Assembly (NCBI RefSeq): GCF_900454835.1
Contig: NZ_UGTM01000002.1
Coordinates: 620,001 to 684,000, forward strand
DNA length: 64,000 bases
Direction: 5' to 3'
DNA from: Prevotella denticola
GTDB taxonomy: Bacteria; Bacteroidota; Bacteroidia; Bacteroidales; Bacteroidaceae
Shown here: positions 28,722-38,260 of the stretch, piece by piece
Numbering within the stretch: the first letter of the stretch is position 1
Layout of the letters: each line of letters opens with the position of its first letter
Notes under the pieces: generated by a model
What the model saw: only the letters and a program-made list of their open reading frames with translations
What the model was told of the DNA's origin: nothing
Databases searched by the model: none
Made by a program: the position numbers and the translations under genes

Positions 28722-29030
28722 CTACCAGTTCCCTTGTTTCCGTAGCATTTCATCTATCTCTTTCCGAAGGAAAAGTAATCTGCCATTGGCTTTAAGATAA
28801 GGAATTTTTCCAGCCCAAACCCAGTTGTAAATGGTCTTTTGTTCCACCTTCAAAATTTTGGAGACATCTATGATATCCAAGTATTCGGGTTTCAATGGAG
28901 GGTGAATGGTCGTATCTACTTCTTGTTCCCGTAGGACAAGCAGACGGTCGAGCTTGTCTTCCATATTCTTCAGTTTATCAAACAGGCGTTTCTGCCATGT
29001 ATCTTCTGGCTGTTGATCTAAGTATGGCAT
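28722..29030 (-). CDS. Excisionase-like helix-turn-helix protein
   Basis: A 102-residue protein. The N-terminal half is a charged helix ([16 protein letters not shown]). The C-terminal half is an excisionase/MerR-type winged helix ([22 protein letters not shown], then [21 protein letters not shown]). Such proteins bend DNA at att sites or repress ICE genes. Its start overlaps the end of the primase gene by 13 bases, so it is translated from the same message. Small size and context favour a recombination directionality or control role. Confidence 0.75.
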   Translation of the reverse strand: MPYLDQQPEDTWQKRLFDKLKNMEDKLDRLLVLREQEVDTTIHPPLKPEYLDIIDVSKILKVEQKTIYNWVWAGKIPYLKANGRLLFLRKEIDEMLRKQGNW

Positions 29031-31078
29031 AATTCTCCTTTTTGATAATTCCCACTTGTATCTTGTATCAAAATACGCTGCTCTTTCATATAGGCAATAT
29101 ATTTCTTTGCGGTCCTGTCCTTGATTTCCATCTCTCGCATCAGAACCTCACAAAGTTCTTGGTAAGTGAGCTTGAAAGAATTTCGGAAGGCTTCTTTGAC
29201 AACGCCAATAAGCTCATCAGTCTTGCGCTTTTCCTTGTCCTCCTTGGACTTCTCACCACGATAGACGTGCATGTCTTCTTCCTTGTCCCAGCCGAAAAGC
29301 ATCATCGGTACGTCCAACGGACTTCCGTCACGCACTTTCAACGCCTTTACGACCGAGTATTCGGGATTGTCGTCTTTCTCTATGGAAAGGATACCCGCCG
29401 CCTTACGTTGAAGCTCCGAGCCGATATGTCCCCGAAGTTTGATGCCGTTCGGCACGAAGTGCAATACGCAGATAATACAAGTATTGTATATCCCTGCCAA
29501 GCGGTAAAGTTCGTCAACAATGGCTATACTTTCCGTTTCATCGTTCGCAGAACGTATCAGATCAGCAATACCATCAATGACAACGAGGTGTATTCCACCA
29601 TGCTTGTGATGGAACAAGTCCATACTTTCACGGATAAGTTTCAAGCGGTCCTTACGAGAGAGTGAGGCAAGGTAGAGTGAATGGTAAAACTTCGGTACTG
29701 CCGTCAATGAAGCCCGGCGCAATGTCTTGCCCAGATTCTTGTGCAGTTGAGCCTCGGACTGTTCTGTGTCATAATGTAGGACTGCCAAGTCTTTGGGATT
29801 GGCGGTAATCTCCAATCCCAAGGTTTTCTCTATCGGCAGCCGTTTATTCCCCAAAGCTCCGGCAAGGATGGCTCCTACATAGTTGCTCTTGCCCGTACCC
29901 TCACCTCCGGTAATGCAGAACAGATTGTCCTGCGTTCCCAAAGGGACACCATTCACAGCCACCACAGTCTTGGAAATATCCGGTGGATTGTCGTAGTCAA
30001 TCTCACAGGAGCGAAGCATCATCATGGTTTGGCTATATAGGTCTGTAAACATCTTGGCAAGCAGTTCTTTCAGTTCCTTCGCCCCGTTGCCTAAGGCAAA
30101 GAAATCAGAAATGTCCTTTTCCGTCTTGGTTCCACTAAGTGGGAGTGTAAGATTCAATACCTTGTATTCTGCCAAATGTTCAGCTTGTCTATGCGCTTCC
30201 CGTACACCCGTCTCATCTGCATCATACAAGAGAATGATATGCCGAAAGCGAAGTTGAAGGCTCTCTATGATGCTTTCCGGTATTTGTGCCGTTTCACTGT
30301 TGAAGCAGATTGCATTGAACCCGTGCGCATACAACGAGAGCACATCTTTTTCCCCACCTGTAATGAAGAGCATATCTCCTTTGGTGGGAATCTGCTCCAT
30401 GCCGAAACAATAGGTCATAGGCATCCGCCCGCCATAGAGAAAGCGGATTTTCGGACTGTGAGGGCGATATATCTTGACATAGCCATTTCCAATATAGGCG
30501 AATATCGGTTCTGTCGGCGAACTGTGAAGCTCAAACTTCTTACCTTCGGCTGATACGCTATCATACCGTTTAAGACTCCGTACACGAAAAAGCCGAAGTG
30601 TATCTTCATGGATACCATAATGCGCCCAATAGTTCATCAGTCCATCGTCAAAAGGCTGTATCTCAAAACTGTATGGACGTTCTTCCGTACACTTGGTTAT
30701 ATCAGCCTTAGGAGTGGGAACGATAGTTCTTTTATATGATAACGTGATATGGTTGCTATGCTTTTCACCATCACATAAAGAATACAATCCAAGTTCTTGT
30801 ACAATAGTTTCCAAGACTTCGGGAAAACTTGTTTTCAGGTTCAAGTTACGGAGGGTTGCCACAAACCAGAAGCAATCCCCTGAATAGGTGGTATCGCCAT
30901 GATCATAGAATTTGTAAGAAGAAGTTTTCCTGTCGTAGTAGATATGGCAGGAAGCCCGTCTGTCGTCATAGAAGGGGCTTCGGAAGTTGCGATGAAGGTT
31001 TACCTCAAAGCCGAGGAAATGGGAAAACACATTCAGACCTCCCTGTGTAAGCAAAAGAATCTGTTCCTTTTCTATCAT
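29018..31078 (-). CDS. Toprim primase / RecA-like ATPase fusion
   Basis: A 686-residue protein. An N-terminal CHC2-like primase region (about 25-100) is followed by a Toprim domain with [12 protein letters not shown] (about 240) and [10 protein letters not shown] (about 280). A RepA/DnaB-like ATPase comes next, with Walker [11 protein letters not shown] (about 389-398) and Walker [11 protein letters not shown] (about 498-507). The C-terminal 80 residues are probably winged helix. It would prime and unwind DNA during ICE replication or strand synthesis after transfer. It overlaps the downstream HTH gene by 13 bases and the upstream HTH gene by 4. Confidence 0.85.
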   Translation of the reverse strand: MIEKEQILLLTQGGLNVFSHFLGFEVNLHRNFRSPFYDDRRASCHIYYDRKTSSYKFYDHGDTTYSGDCFWFVATLRNLNLKTSFPEVLETIVQELGLYSLCDGEKHSNHITLSYKRTIVPTPKADITKCTEERPYSFEIQPFDDGLMNYWAHYGIHEDTLRLFRVRSLKRYDSVSAEGKKFELHSSPTEPIFAYIGNGYVKIYRPHSPKIRFLYGGRMPMTYCFGMEQIPTKGDMLFITGGEKDVLSLYAHGFNAICFNSETAQIPESIIESLQLRFRHIILLYDADETGVREAHRQAEHLAEYKVLNLTLPLSGTKTEKDISDFFALGNGAKELKELLAKMFTDLYSQTMMMLRSCEIDYDNPPDISKTVVAVNGVPLGTQDNLFCITGGEGTGKSNYVGAILAGALGNKRLPIEKTLGLEITANPKDLAVLHYDTEQSEAQLHKNLGKTLRRASLTAVPKFYHSLYLASLSRKDRLKLIRESMDLFHHKHGGIHLVVIDGIADLIRSANDETESIAIVDELYRLAGIYNTCIICVLHFVPNGIKLRGHIGSELQRKAAGILSIEKDDNPEYSVVKALKVRDGSPLDVPMMLFGWDKEEDMHVYRGEKSKEDKEKRKTDELIGVVKEAFRNSFKLTYQELCEVLMREMEIKDRTAKKYIAYMKEQRILIQDTSGNYQKGELCHT

Positions 31079-31455
31079 AGTTGTCGGTTTTTAGGATTAA
31101 GACATGAACTTATGATGAGATTGTCCTTAAAACGGTTGAGCCGACCAAGAACCTCGTCGTTTCTCATGCCTGAGACACGGAGTCGGTTACATTTCGTGGC
31201 TATCACGATAGACTTGAAGAAGTAGCGTACATCGCCACCCTCCGTGTAGCGATACCGTACCAACTGTTTCTTGCGCCAGCGATAAAGGGTGGACTCTGAA
31301 ACATTCAGAGTCCCGATAAGATCTTTGGTTGTCATCTCCAGCTCGTCATCTATATCTTGGATAAGATGAGAAGTGCGCTCAACATACCGCTCTATTCGGT
31401 TGAGCCTGTCTATCAGTTCCTGATAGGCTTGGCTTTCTACTGCGATTATTTCCAT
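31075..31455 (-). CDS. Helix-turn-helix protein, excisionase-like
   Basis: A 126-residue protein with an N-terminal helical segment (LIDRLNRIERYVERTSHLI) and a central excisionase-type winged helix (TTKDLIGTLNVSESTLYRWRK ... GGDVRYFFKSIV). Two such HTH proteins flank the primase gene. This one is more divergent in the tail. It overlaps the primase gene by 4 bases. Likely roles are control of excision or of the primase operon. Confidence 0.75.
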   Translation of the reverse strand: MEIIAVESQAYQELIDRLNRIERYVERTSHLIQDIDDELEMTTKDLIGTLNVSESTLYRWRKKQLVRYRYTEGGDVRYFFKSIVIATKCNRLRVSGMRNDEVLGRLNRFKDNLIISSCLNPKNRQL

Positions 31456-31461
31456 CAGCCT

Positions 31462-31797
31462 TTATAATTTGGTTTGTAAAATAATGTGTTGCGGCCCAAG
31501 CTCCTTTACAAGATCTATAATTCTGTCGTAGGATTCCTTGTCAAACACTTCGATACTCATCTGAGCGAGTGGAAGCGGTCTTGCCTGTTGTCTTTGTGCA
31601 ATAGATGCAAGCAGGTCGAGTTCATCCCATCCCAATACCTTGGCATAACTGTAAGTTTGTGAGGTGGTCATCGACACAGCTCCAGTTTCCCATCGTGAAA
31701 TGGTACTTGAGCTAACATTCAGTTTTCCAGCGACATACTCTTGTGAGTAACCTTCAAGCTCTCGCTTTTCCTTTAGGGTTTTGTGCAACTGTTTCAT
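31462..31797 (-). CDS. XRE-family transcriptional regulator
   Basis: A 111-residue protein starting MKQLHKTLKEKRELEGYSQ. The Cro/cI-type helix-turn-helix spans about residues 5-60 (YVAGKLNVSSSTISRWETGAV). The start at 31797 is chosen; an upstream in-frame codon at 31833 adds residues outside the domain. It is the first gene of the regulator-primase run, 6 bases before the next gene. A likely repressor of ICE functions. Confidence 0.85.
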   Translation of the reverse strand: MKQLHKTLKEKRELEGYSQEYVAGKLNVSSSTISRWETGAVSMTTSQTYSYAKVLGWDELDLLASIAQRQQARPLPLAQMSIEVFDKESYDRIIDLVKELGPQHIILQTKL

Positions 31798-32261
31798 ATG
31801 TATAAAGTTACAAAGACACCTAAATTTGAGCAACCCGCTACATTCAAATGTTTACACCCCATGCAAGGTGGCTTGCATTAGGTGCAGATGAATATGATGA
31901 GCGATGTCGGCATGGGATGATTTAATTGGTTTGTTTTCTATAATTCATAAACGGAAATACATTGTAAGAACAATCATTCCAGAACAAAATCAAATAATTT
32001 TGAGAAAATCCCTCCAGTGCAAGGTGCAAGTCCCCTTATATATAGGGGCTTGCACCTTGCACTGGAAAGTGTAGCAGTAAAATTTCTAAATATTTATGGC
32101 ACAAAGATTTGGAGGTTAGTACAATTTTATATACCTTTGTACTCAAGAAAAGAGAGCAGTTGTGCTTTCATAAGGTAGTCAGAATGGTAGTCATTAGGCG
32201 GTCAAAATACTGCTACAAAAATGCTACACTACTGATTTGTCAAAATTGATAGGACATTTAA
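31798..32261. other. Regulatory gap with two strong stems and an orphan promoter
   Basis: No protein gene of convincing length lies here. ATGCAAG-GTGG-CTTGCAT is at 31861-31878. A larger stem occupies 32014-32065: CCAGTGCAAGGTGCAAG pairs perfectly with its complement, plus CCCC/GGGG around a TATATATA-rich loop. A plus-strand promoter, TTTG (32108-32111), 20 bp, TACCTTTG (32132-32139), points toward the 3' end of the convergent integrase gene. Confidence 0.6.
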
Positions 32262-33539
32262 TTACAACGAGTTAGCAGAGTTTGGTTCACAAACCCCTCT
32301 CTCCGCAGTTTCCTTTCCCTTTACCGTTTGTTTGGCTATGAGCCTGTCCATATCCTCAGAAATTTTCTTGTCCGTCACCTGTGCGTAAATCTGTGTGCTT
32401 GATATAGAAGCGTGTCCCATCATCTTGGCTATGCTCTCGATAGGTATTCCTGCACTAAGGCTCATCGTTCCGAAGGTGTGGCGAGCCATGTGAAACGACA
32501 ACCGTTCCTTTATGCCGCAAGCCTTGCCTACAATACACAGGTTCTTGCCCATTACACTGCGATTGCAATCACGGGGGAATACAAGGCTGTCGCCTTTTTC
32601 TTTTATTGCTTGATGCGCTTTGTTCCCTTCTTGTTCATTCCTACAATAGTTGATAATGGCTTCCGCTATCGGATGCAGCGGCACAATGAACTCCCCCTTT
32701 GTCTTTTGGCGTTCTTTTCGGATATACTTCCTTCCGTCCGCTGCCGTTTGGATATGCTTATATAGCAAGTGTTCCATATCAGCGATTGCCAGTCCCGTAA
32801 GACAGGAAAAGACGAACATCAGCCTTGCCAATTCCGCCTCGCTGTCATTCATTTTCATTGTCGCAAGTTTAGCGACTTCACTCTTTTGCAGGAAGCGTAT
32901 CTTCTTTTCTTCTTTTTCATACTTGGCATGCTCAAAAGGATTGTAGCGGATAATCCTTTGACTAACTGCACGGAACATCAACCTGCTCAGCCAGCAGAGA
33001 TAGTTGTTGATAGTCGTTCCCTTCAATCCACGCTTTTTGAGAAAGAAGCGGTATTCCTCAAACAAGTCCTCCGTGATTGCCCCAATAGGTATATCCTGCA
33101 CTCCTTTATCTTCCACAAACTCACGGAGATTTCTCTCAGAATGGGACAGGTTCAGATAAGTTCCCGCAGCTCTTGACCTTCCAACGCTTTCCTTGATTGC
33201 TCGCAGTTCCGCCTTGCTCATGGCAAGGAGAGTTGTCGGATTCTCTGATATGCCTTGCAGGTGATTCTTGATAAGTTCTGCACTTACCACTCCGTCTCTT
33301 GTCAGTATATCCCGATAGGTCTTTTCCACAAATTTCCTGTACTCATGGAGTCTTTGATTGATTTTCCTGTCTGTCGTCAAGCCCTGTTTGGCATTCCACT
33401 CGGAGGGCTTACACTCTTCGCCTGTGCTAATGGCTGCGCTTTTCCCGTCTATGGTGATACGGCAGAGAATGCCTGTCTTTCCGTCCGCCTTTGTTTTCTG
33501 TCTGTTAATATAGAACAGTATCTTGAATGTACTTCTCAT
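32262..33539 (-). CDS. Tyrosine recombinase (integrase)
   Basis: A 425-residue phage-type integrase with an arm-binding N-terminus, a SAM-like core-binding domain (about 115-205) and a catalytic domain. HMARHTFGT (about residue 350) supplies His and Arg, MMGHASISST the second His, and QIYAQV (about 382) the Tyr nucleophile. At the first catalytic Arg position the sequence reads TGLAIADM, with Ala; IntDOT of CTnDOT also lacks this Arg. It is the second of two tandem recombinases, 51 bases after the first. Confidence 0.9.
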   Translation of the reverse strand: MRSTFKILFYINRQKTKADGKTGILCRITIDGKSAAISTGEECKPSEWNAKQGLTTDRKINQRLHEYRKFVEKTYRDILTRDGVVSAELIKNHLQGISENPTTLLAMSKAELRAIKESVGRSRAAGTYLNLSHSERNLREFVEDKGVQDIPIGAITEDLFEEYRFFLKKRGLKGTTINNYLCWLSRLMFRAVSQRIIRYNPFEHAKYEKEEKKIRFLQKSEVAKLATMKMNDSEAELARLMFVFSCLTGLAIADMEHLLYKHIQTAADGRKYIRKERQKTKGEFIVPLHPIAEAIINYCRNEQEGNKAHQAIKEKGDSLVFPRDCNRSVMGKNLCIVGKACGIKERLSFHMARHTFGTMSLSAGIPIESIAKMMGHASISSTQIYAQVTDKKISEDMDRLIAKQTVKGKETAERGVCEPNSANSL

Positions 33540-33590
33540 TGTCTTGATATTTTGATTGAATGAATAAGGAATAAAGTAATTTGATAAGGC

Positions 33591-34820
33591 TTATATAGCC
33601 AACTGCATATCATCGGTGAAAGAACGGAAACGGTCAAATTCCTCAAAGAGTTTCTGTGGTGTTACCTTTGCGTAGCGTTCGGTCATGCTTATGTTGGAAT
33701 GTCCCAGCATCTTGCTCACCGTCTCAATAGGCACGCCCTGTTCAAGCGTGATGAGCGTTGCGAAAGTATGCCTTGCCGTGTGCGTGGTAAAGGGAAACGA
33801 GATGCCAGCACGAAGCCGCAGGGCTTTCAGACAGGTCTGATAGTTCTTGTACTTGATATAGGGGAGCAATGTTTCCCTTTCACCGCTGTGGAGCTTCTCC
33901 ATCAGCCTTATGGCTTCGGGTAATAGCTTGATACGGCAAAGTACACCGGTCTTCTGACGATTGAACTTCAGCCATAGGTTTCCATCATCATCACGGACAA
34001 GATGGGATTTCTTCAGTTCCATCAAGTCGCAATAGGCTGCACCTGTATAACAGGCGAAGAGAAAGATGTCTCTTGCCGTTTCCATTTCCTCCTCCAAATC
34101 ATCAAAGCGGAGAGCCTTTAACTTGTCCAATGCTTCCCTGTCCAATGCTTTGGGCAGTTTGTTGTCGCCTTTGCTGATTTTGGCTTTGTCAAATAGTAGT
34201 ACATCTGCCAATCCCTCACGGTATGCCAATCTGCATACCGTCTTTAAATGCGTGGCTACATTATAGAACGTGCTTTCCTGAAAACCGCACTCACCTAAGA
34301 AATACTGCCGGAACTCATTGATAAAATTCTCTGTGAGTTGCGAGAATGCCAAGTCCGAGACCTTGTACTTCCATTGAATAAATTTCTGTAAATGTATGCG
34401 GGCGGAGTGGTAGCCGTGTATGGCTCCTTCCTTGATGTCTATACCTACATGGCTTTCTTTTTCCTTGATGAGCATATCCAACCTCTCGATGAGCATGCAC
34501 CGTGTCTGCACGCTGCCCTGAAACTGCTCTTTTATATCGGTTGCGTCAAATGGGCAGCCTTTGGAGAGCAAGGACTGATAAGCAGACTGAACGGACAACA
34601 ACAGATTCTCCAACCTGCCGTTTATCTCCACTGCCTCACGGCTCTTTCCGTCCATTCGGCTCTCACGTGGGTTCCATAGGTCGGGATCGCAGGATAACTT
34701 GCAACTGAACTGTGCGATGGAATGCCCGACGGTGATGCGTCCCATAATCGGAGCTCTGCCCGACTTGTCAAGACCGCTCTTTTTAAGGTAGAGCAACACC
34801 TTCATTTTCTCTGTTTTCAT
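33591..34820 (-). CDS. Tyrosine recombinase (integrase), outermost gene of the ICE
   Basis: A 409-residue integrase, homologous in layout to the next one. HTARHTFAT (about residue 348), MLGHSNISMT and ERYAKV (about 380) supply the catalytic His/Arg/His/Tyr. The first Arg position reads TGAAYCDLM, again without Arg. A TAACTTTG -7-like box lies on the minus strand at 34840-34847, 20 bases before the ATG. It may act alone or with its neighbour on the attachment sites. Confidence 0.9.
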   Translation of the reverse strand: MKTEKMKVLLYLKKSGLDKSGRAPIMGRITVGHSIAQFSCKLSCDPDLWNPRESRMDGKSREAVEINGRLENLLLSVQSAYQSLLSKGCPFDATDIKEQFQGSVQTRCMLIERLDMLIKEKESHVGIDIKEGAIHGYHSARIHLQKFIQWKYKVSDLAFSQLTENFINEFRQYFLGECGFQESTFYNVATHLKTVCRLAYREGLADVLLFDKAKISKGDNKLPKALDREALDKLKALRFDDLEEEMETARDIFLFACYTGAAYCDLMELKKSHLVRDDDGNLWLKFNRQKTGVLCRIKLLPEAIRLMEKLHSGERETLLPYIKYKNYQTCLKALRLRAGISFPFTTHTARHTFATLITLEQGVPIETVSKMLGHSNISMTERYAKVTPQKLFEEFDRFRSFTDDMQLAI

Positions 34821-35129
34821 ACGCTTTAATATTTGTGGGCAAAGTTACCCGAATTAAAGCGTTCCTCACTTATGCAGAATACTGCCGACCGAAGCAACAG
34901 CCACACGAGCGAAAATAATTCAGTTACCCGTATCTTCTTCATTGTTACCTAAGTCATAATCGGGTAACGCTTTGGTAACTGAACTTCTGCCTAAATCTGC
35001 ATAGTACTGCCTTTTACGAACGATGCAGTTTTACGCAAATTATTCCATTTCCTCCTCATTATCAGTTAGTTTACACCAACTTCGACCTTTCTTCATTTTC
35101 CTTGATTAGTTGCATTCCAAAAGGGCCTT

Positions 35130-35205
35130 GATTGCAGTGCAAGTAAGCGTTAGTTGGAGTGCTGTCAGGCGTTAGTTGGAACGCAAGTAGTGCTTGTTGG
35201 CCATA
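35130..35205. repeat. Degenerate short repeats, copy A
   Basis: Units such as AGCGTTAGTTGGAGTGC and AGGCGTTAGTTGGAACGC follow each other, with GCAAGTA between them. A related array lies at about 63,350-63,430, so this is a dispersed chromosomal repeat and not part of the ICE. Confidence 0.55.
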
Positions 35206-35480
35206 TAGGCACTTGTTTTCTTCCGTTTGCCGTTTGCTGTGGCGGAAGGAAACAGGTGCCTTTTCTGTTGGAAAAGTAAAATGTTTTCCATCTTGCTGAG
35301 ATTTGTCCTTTCTGTGATTGTACCGGATGTGCTTAAGTGAAAAAACGGCAAAACGGATCGCCTGAAAGGGGGAAACTTTCAGGACCTGTCTTAGAGAAGT
35401 ATTTGCCGCGGTCCATGCGGGATTCTTCACTTATAAAATATCAGAACATACCTAAATAATGTTTTTTTCGTTCTGGGCGT

Positions 35481-35511
35481 TTTGCGGTATGGAAATTTAT
35501 TCGTATCTTTA
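35481..35511 (+). promoter_or_regulatory. Promoter of gyrA
   Basis: TTTG (35481-35484), a 19-bp spacer and TATCTTTA (35504-35511); the gyrA ATG follows at 35631 after a leader with a GCCTGTTACAGGC stem. Confidence 0.75.
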
Positions 35512-35630
35512 CACCTTGAAAATACATAAAAACGGCCCAGAAGGGAAATAAAGCCTGTTACAGGCGGTTTCATCCTGTTTTGAATGAGCCTGTTTTGACA
35601 TCAGAAAATCAATAACAGTAAAAATAAATA

Positions 35631-38213
35631 ATGGACGAAAATCAGACAATTGATCAGGACAGAATCATGAAGATCAACATCGAGGAGGAGATGAAAAGCT
35701 CCTACATCGACTATTCTATGTCGGTGATTGTGGCGCGTGCCCTCCCTGATGTCCGTGACGGTTTCAAGCCTGTTCACCGCCGCATTCTCTTCGGTATGCG
35801 CGGTATCGGAAACTTCAGCAACCAGCCTTACAAGAAGTGCGCCCGCGTCGTCGGCGAGGTGCTCGGTAAGTATCATCCACACGGAGACTCTTCTGTCTAC
35901 GGTGCGCTGGTACGTATGGGACAGGACTGGAATATGCGCTACAAACTGGTTGACGGGCAGGGTAACTTCGGTTCCGTCGACGGCGACTCTGCCGCTGCAA
36001 TGCGTTACACGGAGTGCCGTCTCTCCAAAATGGGCGAGCACATCATGGACGACATTGAGAAAGACACGGTGGACATGGTCAACAACTTCGATGACACACT
36101 GCGTGAGCCGGCCGTGATGCCGACGAAGATTCCCAATCTGCTTGTAAACGGCGGCAACGGTATTGCCGTGGGCATGGCGACAAACATCCCTACACACAAT
36201 CTCGGTGAAGTTATCGACGGCTGCTGTGCCTACATAGACAATCCGGAGATTACGACCGACGGTCTGATGGAGTTCATTCCTGCTCCCGACTTCCCTACAG
36301 GGGCATACATATACGGTCTGCAGGGAGTCAAGGATGCCTATGAGACAGGACGCGGACGTGTCGTAATGCGTGCCAAGGCAGAGATTGAAAGCGATGAAAA
36401 TCACGACAAAATCGTAGTTACAGAGATTCCTTACGGTGTAAACAAACAGCAGCTCATTGAGTATATTGCCGATTTGGTGAAGGAAGGCAAGCTCGAAGGC
36501 ATATCAAACGTCAACGACGAGACCGGGCGGCAGGGAATGCGTATCGTAGTTGATGTAAAGCGTGACGCAAATGCAAATGTCATTCTGAATAAACTCTTCA
36601 AGATGACAGCCCTGCAAAGCTCATTCTCAGTGAATTGCATTGCATTGGTAGGGGGACGCCCACGTCTGTTGAGCCTTCGTGAGTGTATCAAGTACTTCGT
36701 AGAACACCGGCATGATGTCACCATCCGCCGCACAAGGTTCGACCTCAAGAAGGCACAGGAGCGTGCGCACATTCTGGAAGCACTGATAAAGGCCTGCGAC
36801 AACATCGACGAGGTGGTTCATCTTATCCGTGCCAGCAAGACACCTTCCGAAGCACAGAAGAACCTTGAGAAGCGTTTCGGTTTTGACGAACTGCAGTCAA
36901 AGGCAATTGTCGATATGCGTCTGTCTCAACTGACAGGCCTGCGTCTCGACCAGCTACACCAGGAATTTGACGAGCTGATGCAGACCATCAAGGATCTGCA
37001 GGAAATCCTCGACAATCCGGAGCGTTGCAGGGAAGTGATGAAGGCAGAACTGCAGGAGGTGAAGGAGAAGTACGGCGATGAACGTCGTACGGAGATCATT
37101 CCCGACGAACACGAGTTCAATGCAGAAGATTTCTATCCTAACGACCCTGTCGTCATTACCATCAGCCACCTCGGTTATATCAAGCGTACGCCGCTTGCCG
37201 ATTTCAAGGAGCAGGCACGTGGCGGCGTTGGCTCGAAAGGGGCACGGACACGGGAAAAGGACTTCACCGAATATATCTATCCGGCGACGATGCACCAGAC
37301 GATGCTTTTCTTCACGCGCAAGGGCCGCTGCTACTGGATGAAGTGCTACGACATTCCCGAGGGCGACAAGAACGCAAAGGGACGTGCCATCCAGAATATG
37401 CTCTCGCTGGAGGCGGGCGATGCCGTAAACGCTTTCCTTCGCATCCGCGGGCTTGACGACGATGCGTTCCTTGACTCCCACTTCGTGGTGTTTGCCACCA
37501 AGCAGGGCATTGTGAAGAAGACCTCCCTCCGTGCCTACTCACGGCCACGTACCAACGGTGTGATAGCTATCAATATCAACGAGGGCGACGAGGTAGTAGA
37601 CGTTCGCCTGACAAACGGAAAGAACGAGCTGATCATGGCCGACCGCAACGGCCGTGCATGCCGCTTCGACGAGTCGAACATCCGCACCATGGGACGTGTT
37701 TCGACCGGTGTGCGTGGTATGCGTCTGGACGAGGACGGTCAGGATGAGGTCGTCGGCATGATTGTTGTCAATGATCCTGTCAATGAGACGGTCATGGTCG
37801 TGTCCGAGGAAGGTTATGGCAAGCGCTCACAAGTTGAAGACTACCGATTGACCAACCGTGGCGGAAAGGGTGTCAAGACGCTGAACATCACGGAAAAGAC
37901 GGGTAAGCTCGTCGCCATCAAGAACGTTACCGATGCCAACGACCTGATGATTATCAACAAGAGCGGCATCGTCATCCGAATGTCGGTTGCCGAGTGTCGT
38001 GTCATGGGACGTGCGACACAGGGTGTCCGCCTGATCAATCTCGCCAAGAAGAATGATGTCATAGCGTCTGTCTGCAAGGTGATGAGCTCTGAAATGGAGA
38101 CACAGGTTGAGGAAGAAAGCCGTGAGCAGTGGTCGAAGACCAGTGAAGAAATCAAGAGCGACACTGTTGCTCCGGGAGAGACGGAAGACACAACGCCTGC
38201 CGGCTTCGAATAA
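35631..38213 (+). CDS. gyrA: DNA gyrase subunit A
   Basis: An 860-residue GyrA. The catalytic Tyr126 lies in AMRYTECRL, and the quinolone region reads [13 protein letters not shown] (residues 82-94). There, Ser87 matches E. coli Ser83 and Gly91 stands where E. coli has Asp87. The C-terminal beta-pinwheel begins near 500 and holds a GyrA-box-like [10 protein letters not shown]. The tail (residues 830-860) is acidic. With GyrB it introduces negative supercoils. The ICE right end lies about 600 bp upstream, leaving the promoter intact. Confidence 0.93.
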   Translation: MDENQTIDQDRIMKINIEEEMKSSYIDYSMSVIVARALPDVRDGFKPVHRRILFGMRGIGNFSNQPYKKCARVVGEVLGKYHPHGDSSVYGALVRMGQDWNMRYKLVDGQGNFGSVDGDSAAAMRYTECRLSKMGEHIMDDIEKDTVDMVNNFDDTLREPAVMPTKIPNLLVNGGNGIAVGMATNIPTHNLGEVIDGCCAYIDNPEITTDGLMEFIPAPDFPTGAYIYGLQGVKDAYETGRGRVVMRAKAEIESDENHDKIVVTEIPYGVNKQQLIEYIADLVKEGKLEGISNVNDETGRQGMRIVVDVKRDANANVILNKLFKMTALQSSFSVNCIALVGGRPRLLSLRECIKYFVEHRHDVTIRRTRFDLKKAQERAHILEALIKACDNIDEVVHLIRASKTPSEAQKNLEKRFGFDELQSKAIVDMRLSQLTGLRLDQLHQEFDELMQTIKDLQEILDNPERCREVMKAELQEVKEKYGDERRTEIIPDEHEFNAEDFYPNDPVVITISHLGYIKRTPLADFKEQARGGVGSKGARTREKDFTEYIYPATMHQTMLFFTRKGRCYWMKCYDIPEGDKNAKGRAIQNMLSLEAGDAVNAFLRIRGLDDDAFLDSHFVVFATKQGIVKKTSLRAYSRPRTNGVIAININEGDEVVDVRLTNGKNELIMADRNGRACRFDESNIRTMGRVSTGVRGMRLDEDGQDEVVGMIVVNDPVNETVMVVSEEGYGKRSQVEDYRLTNRGGKGVKTLNITEKTGKLVAIKNVTDANDLMIINKSGIVIRMSVAECRVMGRATQGVRLINLAKKNDVIASVCKVMSSEMETQVEEESREQWSKTSEEIKSDTVAPGETEDTTPAGFE

Positions 38214-38260
38214 AGCAGGGAGCAAGAATAGATCATAAACCTTTTAAAAAGATAACCAAT

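Larger units (their letters stand above)
1..35050. mobile_element. Integrative conjugative element, right-hand part (left end outside window)
   Basis: The gene content is that of a Bacteroides/Prevotella conjugative transposon: ParA-DUF3408-DUF3408-TraD-like genes, a MobA/MobB/MobC mobilisation set, DUF3945, topoisomerase III, a giant methylase-helicase, a Toprim primase, excisionase-like HTH proteins and two tyrosine recombinases. The recombinases sit at the right end, next to gyrA. The exact right junction is not visible; I place it between the recombinase leader (about 34,850) and the chromosomal repeat at about 35,130. The mating-pore genes (traE onward) should lie left of base 1. Cargo blocks are inferred at 7.1-16.0 kb and 26.1-28.7 kb, because neither belongs to the usual ICE backbone. 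Confidence 0.85.
34821..35630. other. ICE-chromosome junction region and gyrA leader
   Basis: No firm gene. GTTACC hexamers occur at 34844-34849, 34923-34928 and 34944-34949, and as GGTAAC at 34963-34968 and 34974-34979, a cluster that fits integrase arm sites. GCAAAGTTAC at 34839-34848 is the complement of a GTAnnTTTGC core, but overlaps the integrase -7 box. From about 35,130 a degenerate repeat of chromosomal type begins. An open frame at 35,071-35,430 (minus) spans that repeat and is not convincing. The gyrA promoter closes the region. Confidence 0.5.

Noticed and set aside
34839..34848. GTAnnTTTGC-type attachment core in the integrase leader
   Set aside because: The match overlaps the -7 box of the integrase gene, which explains it without recombination; no second copy at the other ICE end can be seen.
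35071..35430. 119-codon minus-strand open frame upstream of gyrA
   Set aside because: It spans the dispersed short-repeat array and has no recognisable domain or promoter; kept only as part of the intergenic entry.
35601..36404. 267-codon minus-strand open frame opposite gyrA
   Set aside because: Its codons mirror a strongly conserved gyrA region; no start signal or domain.
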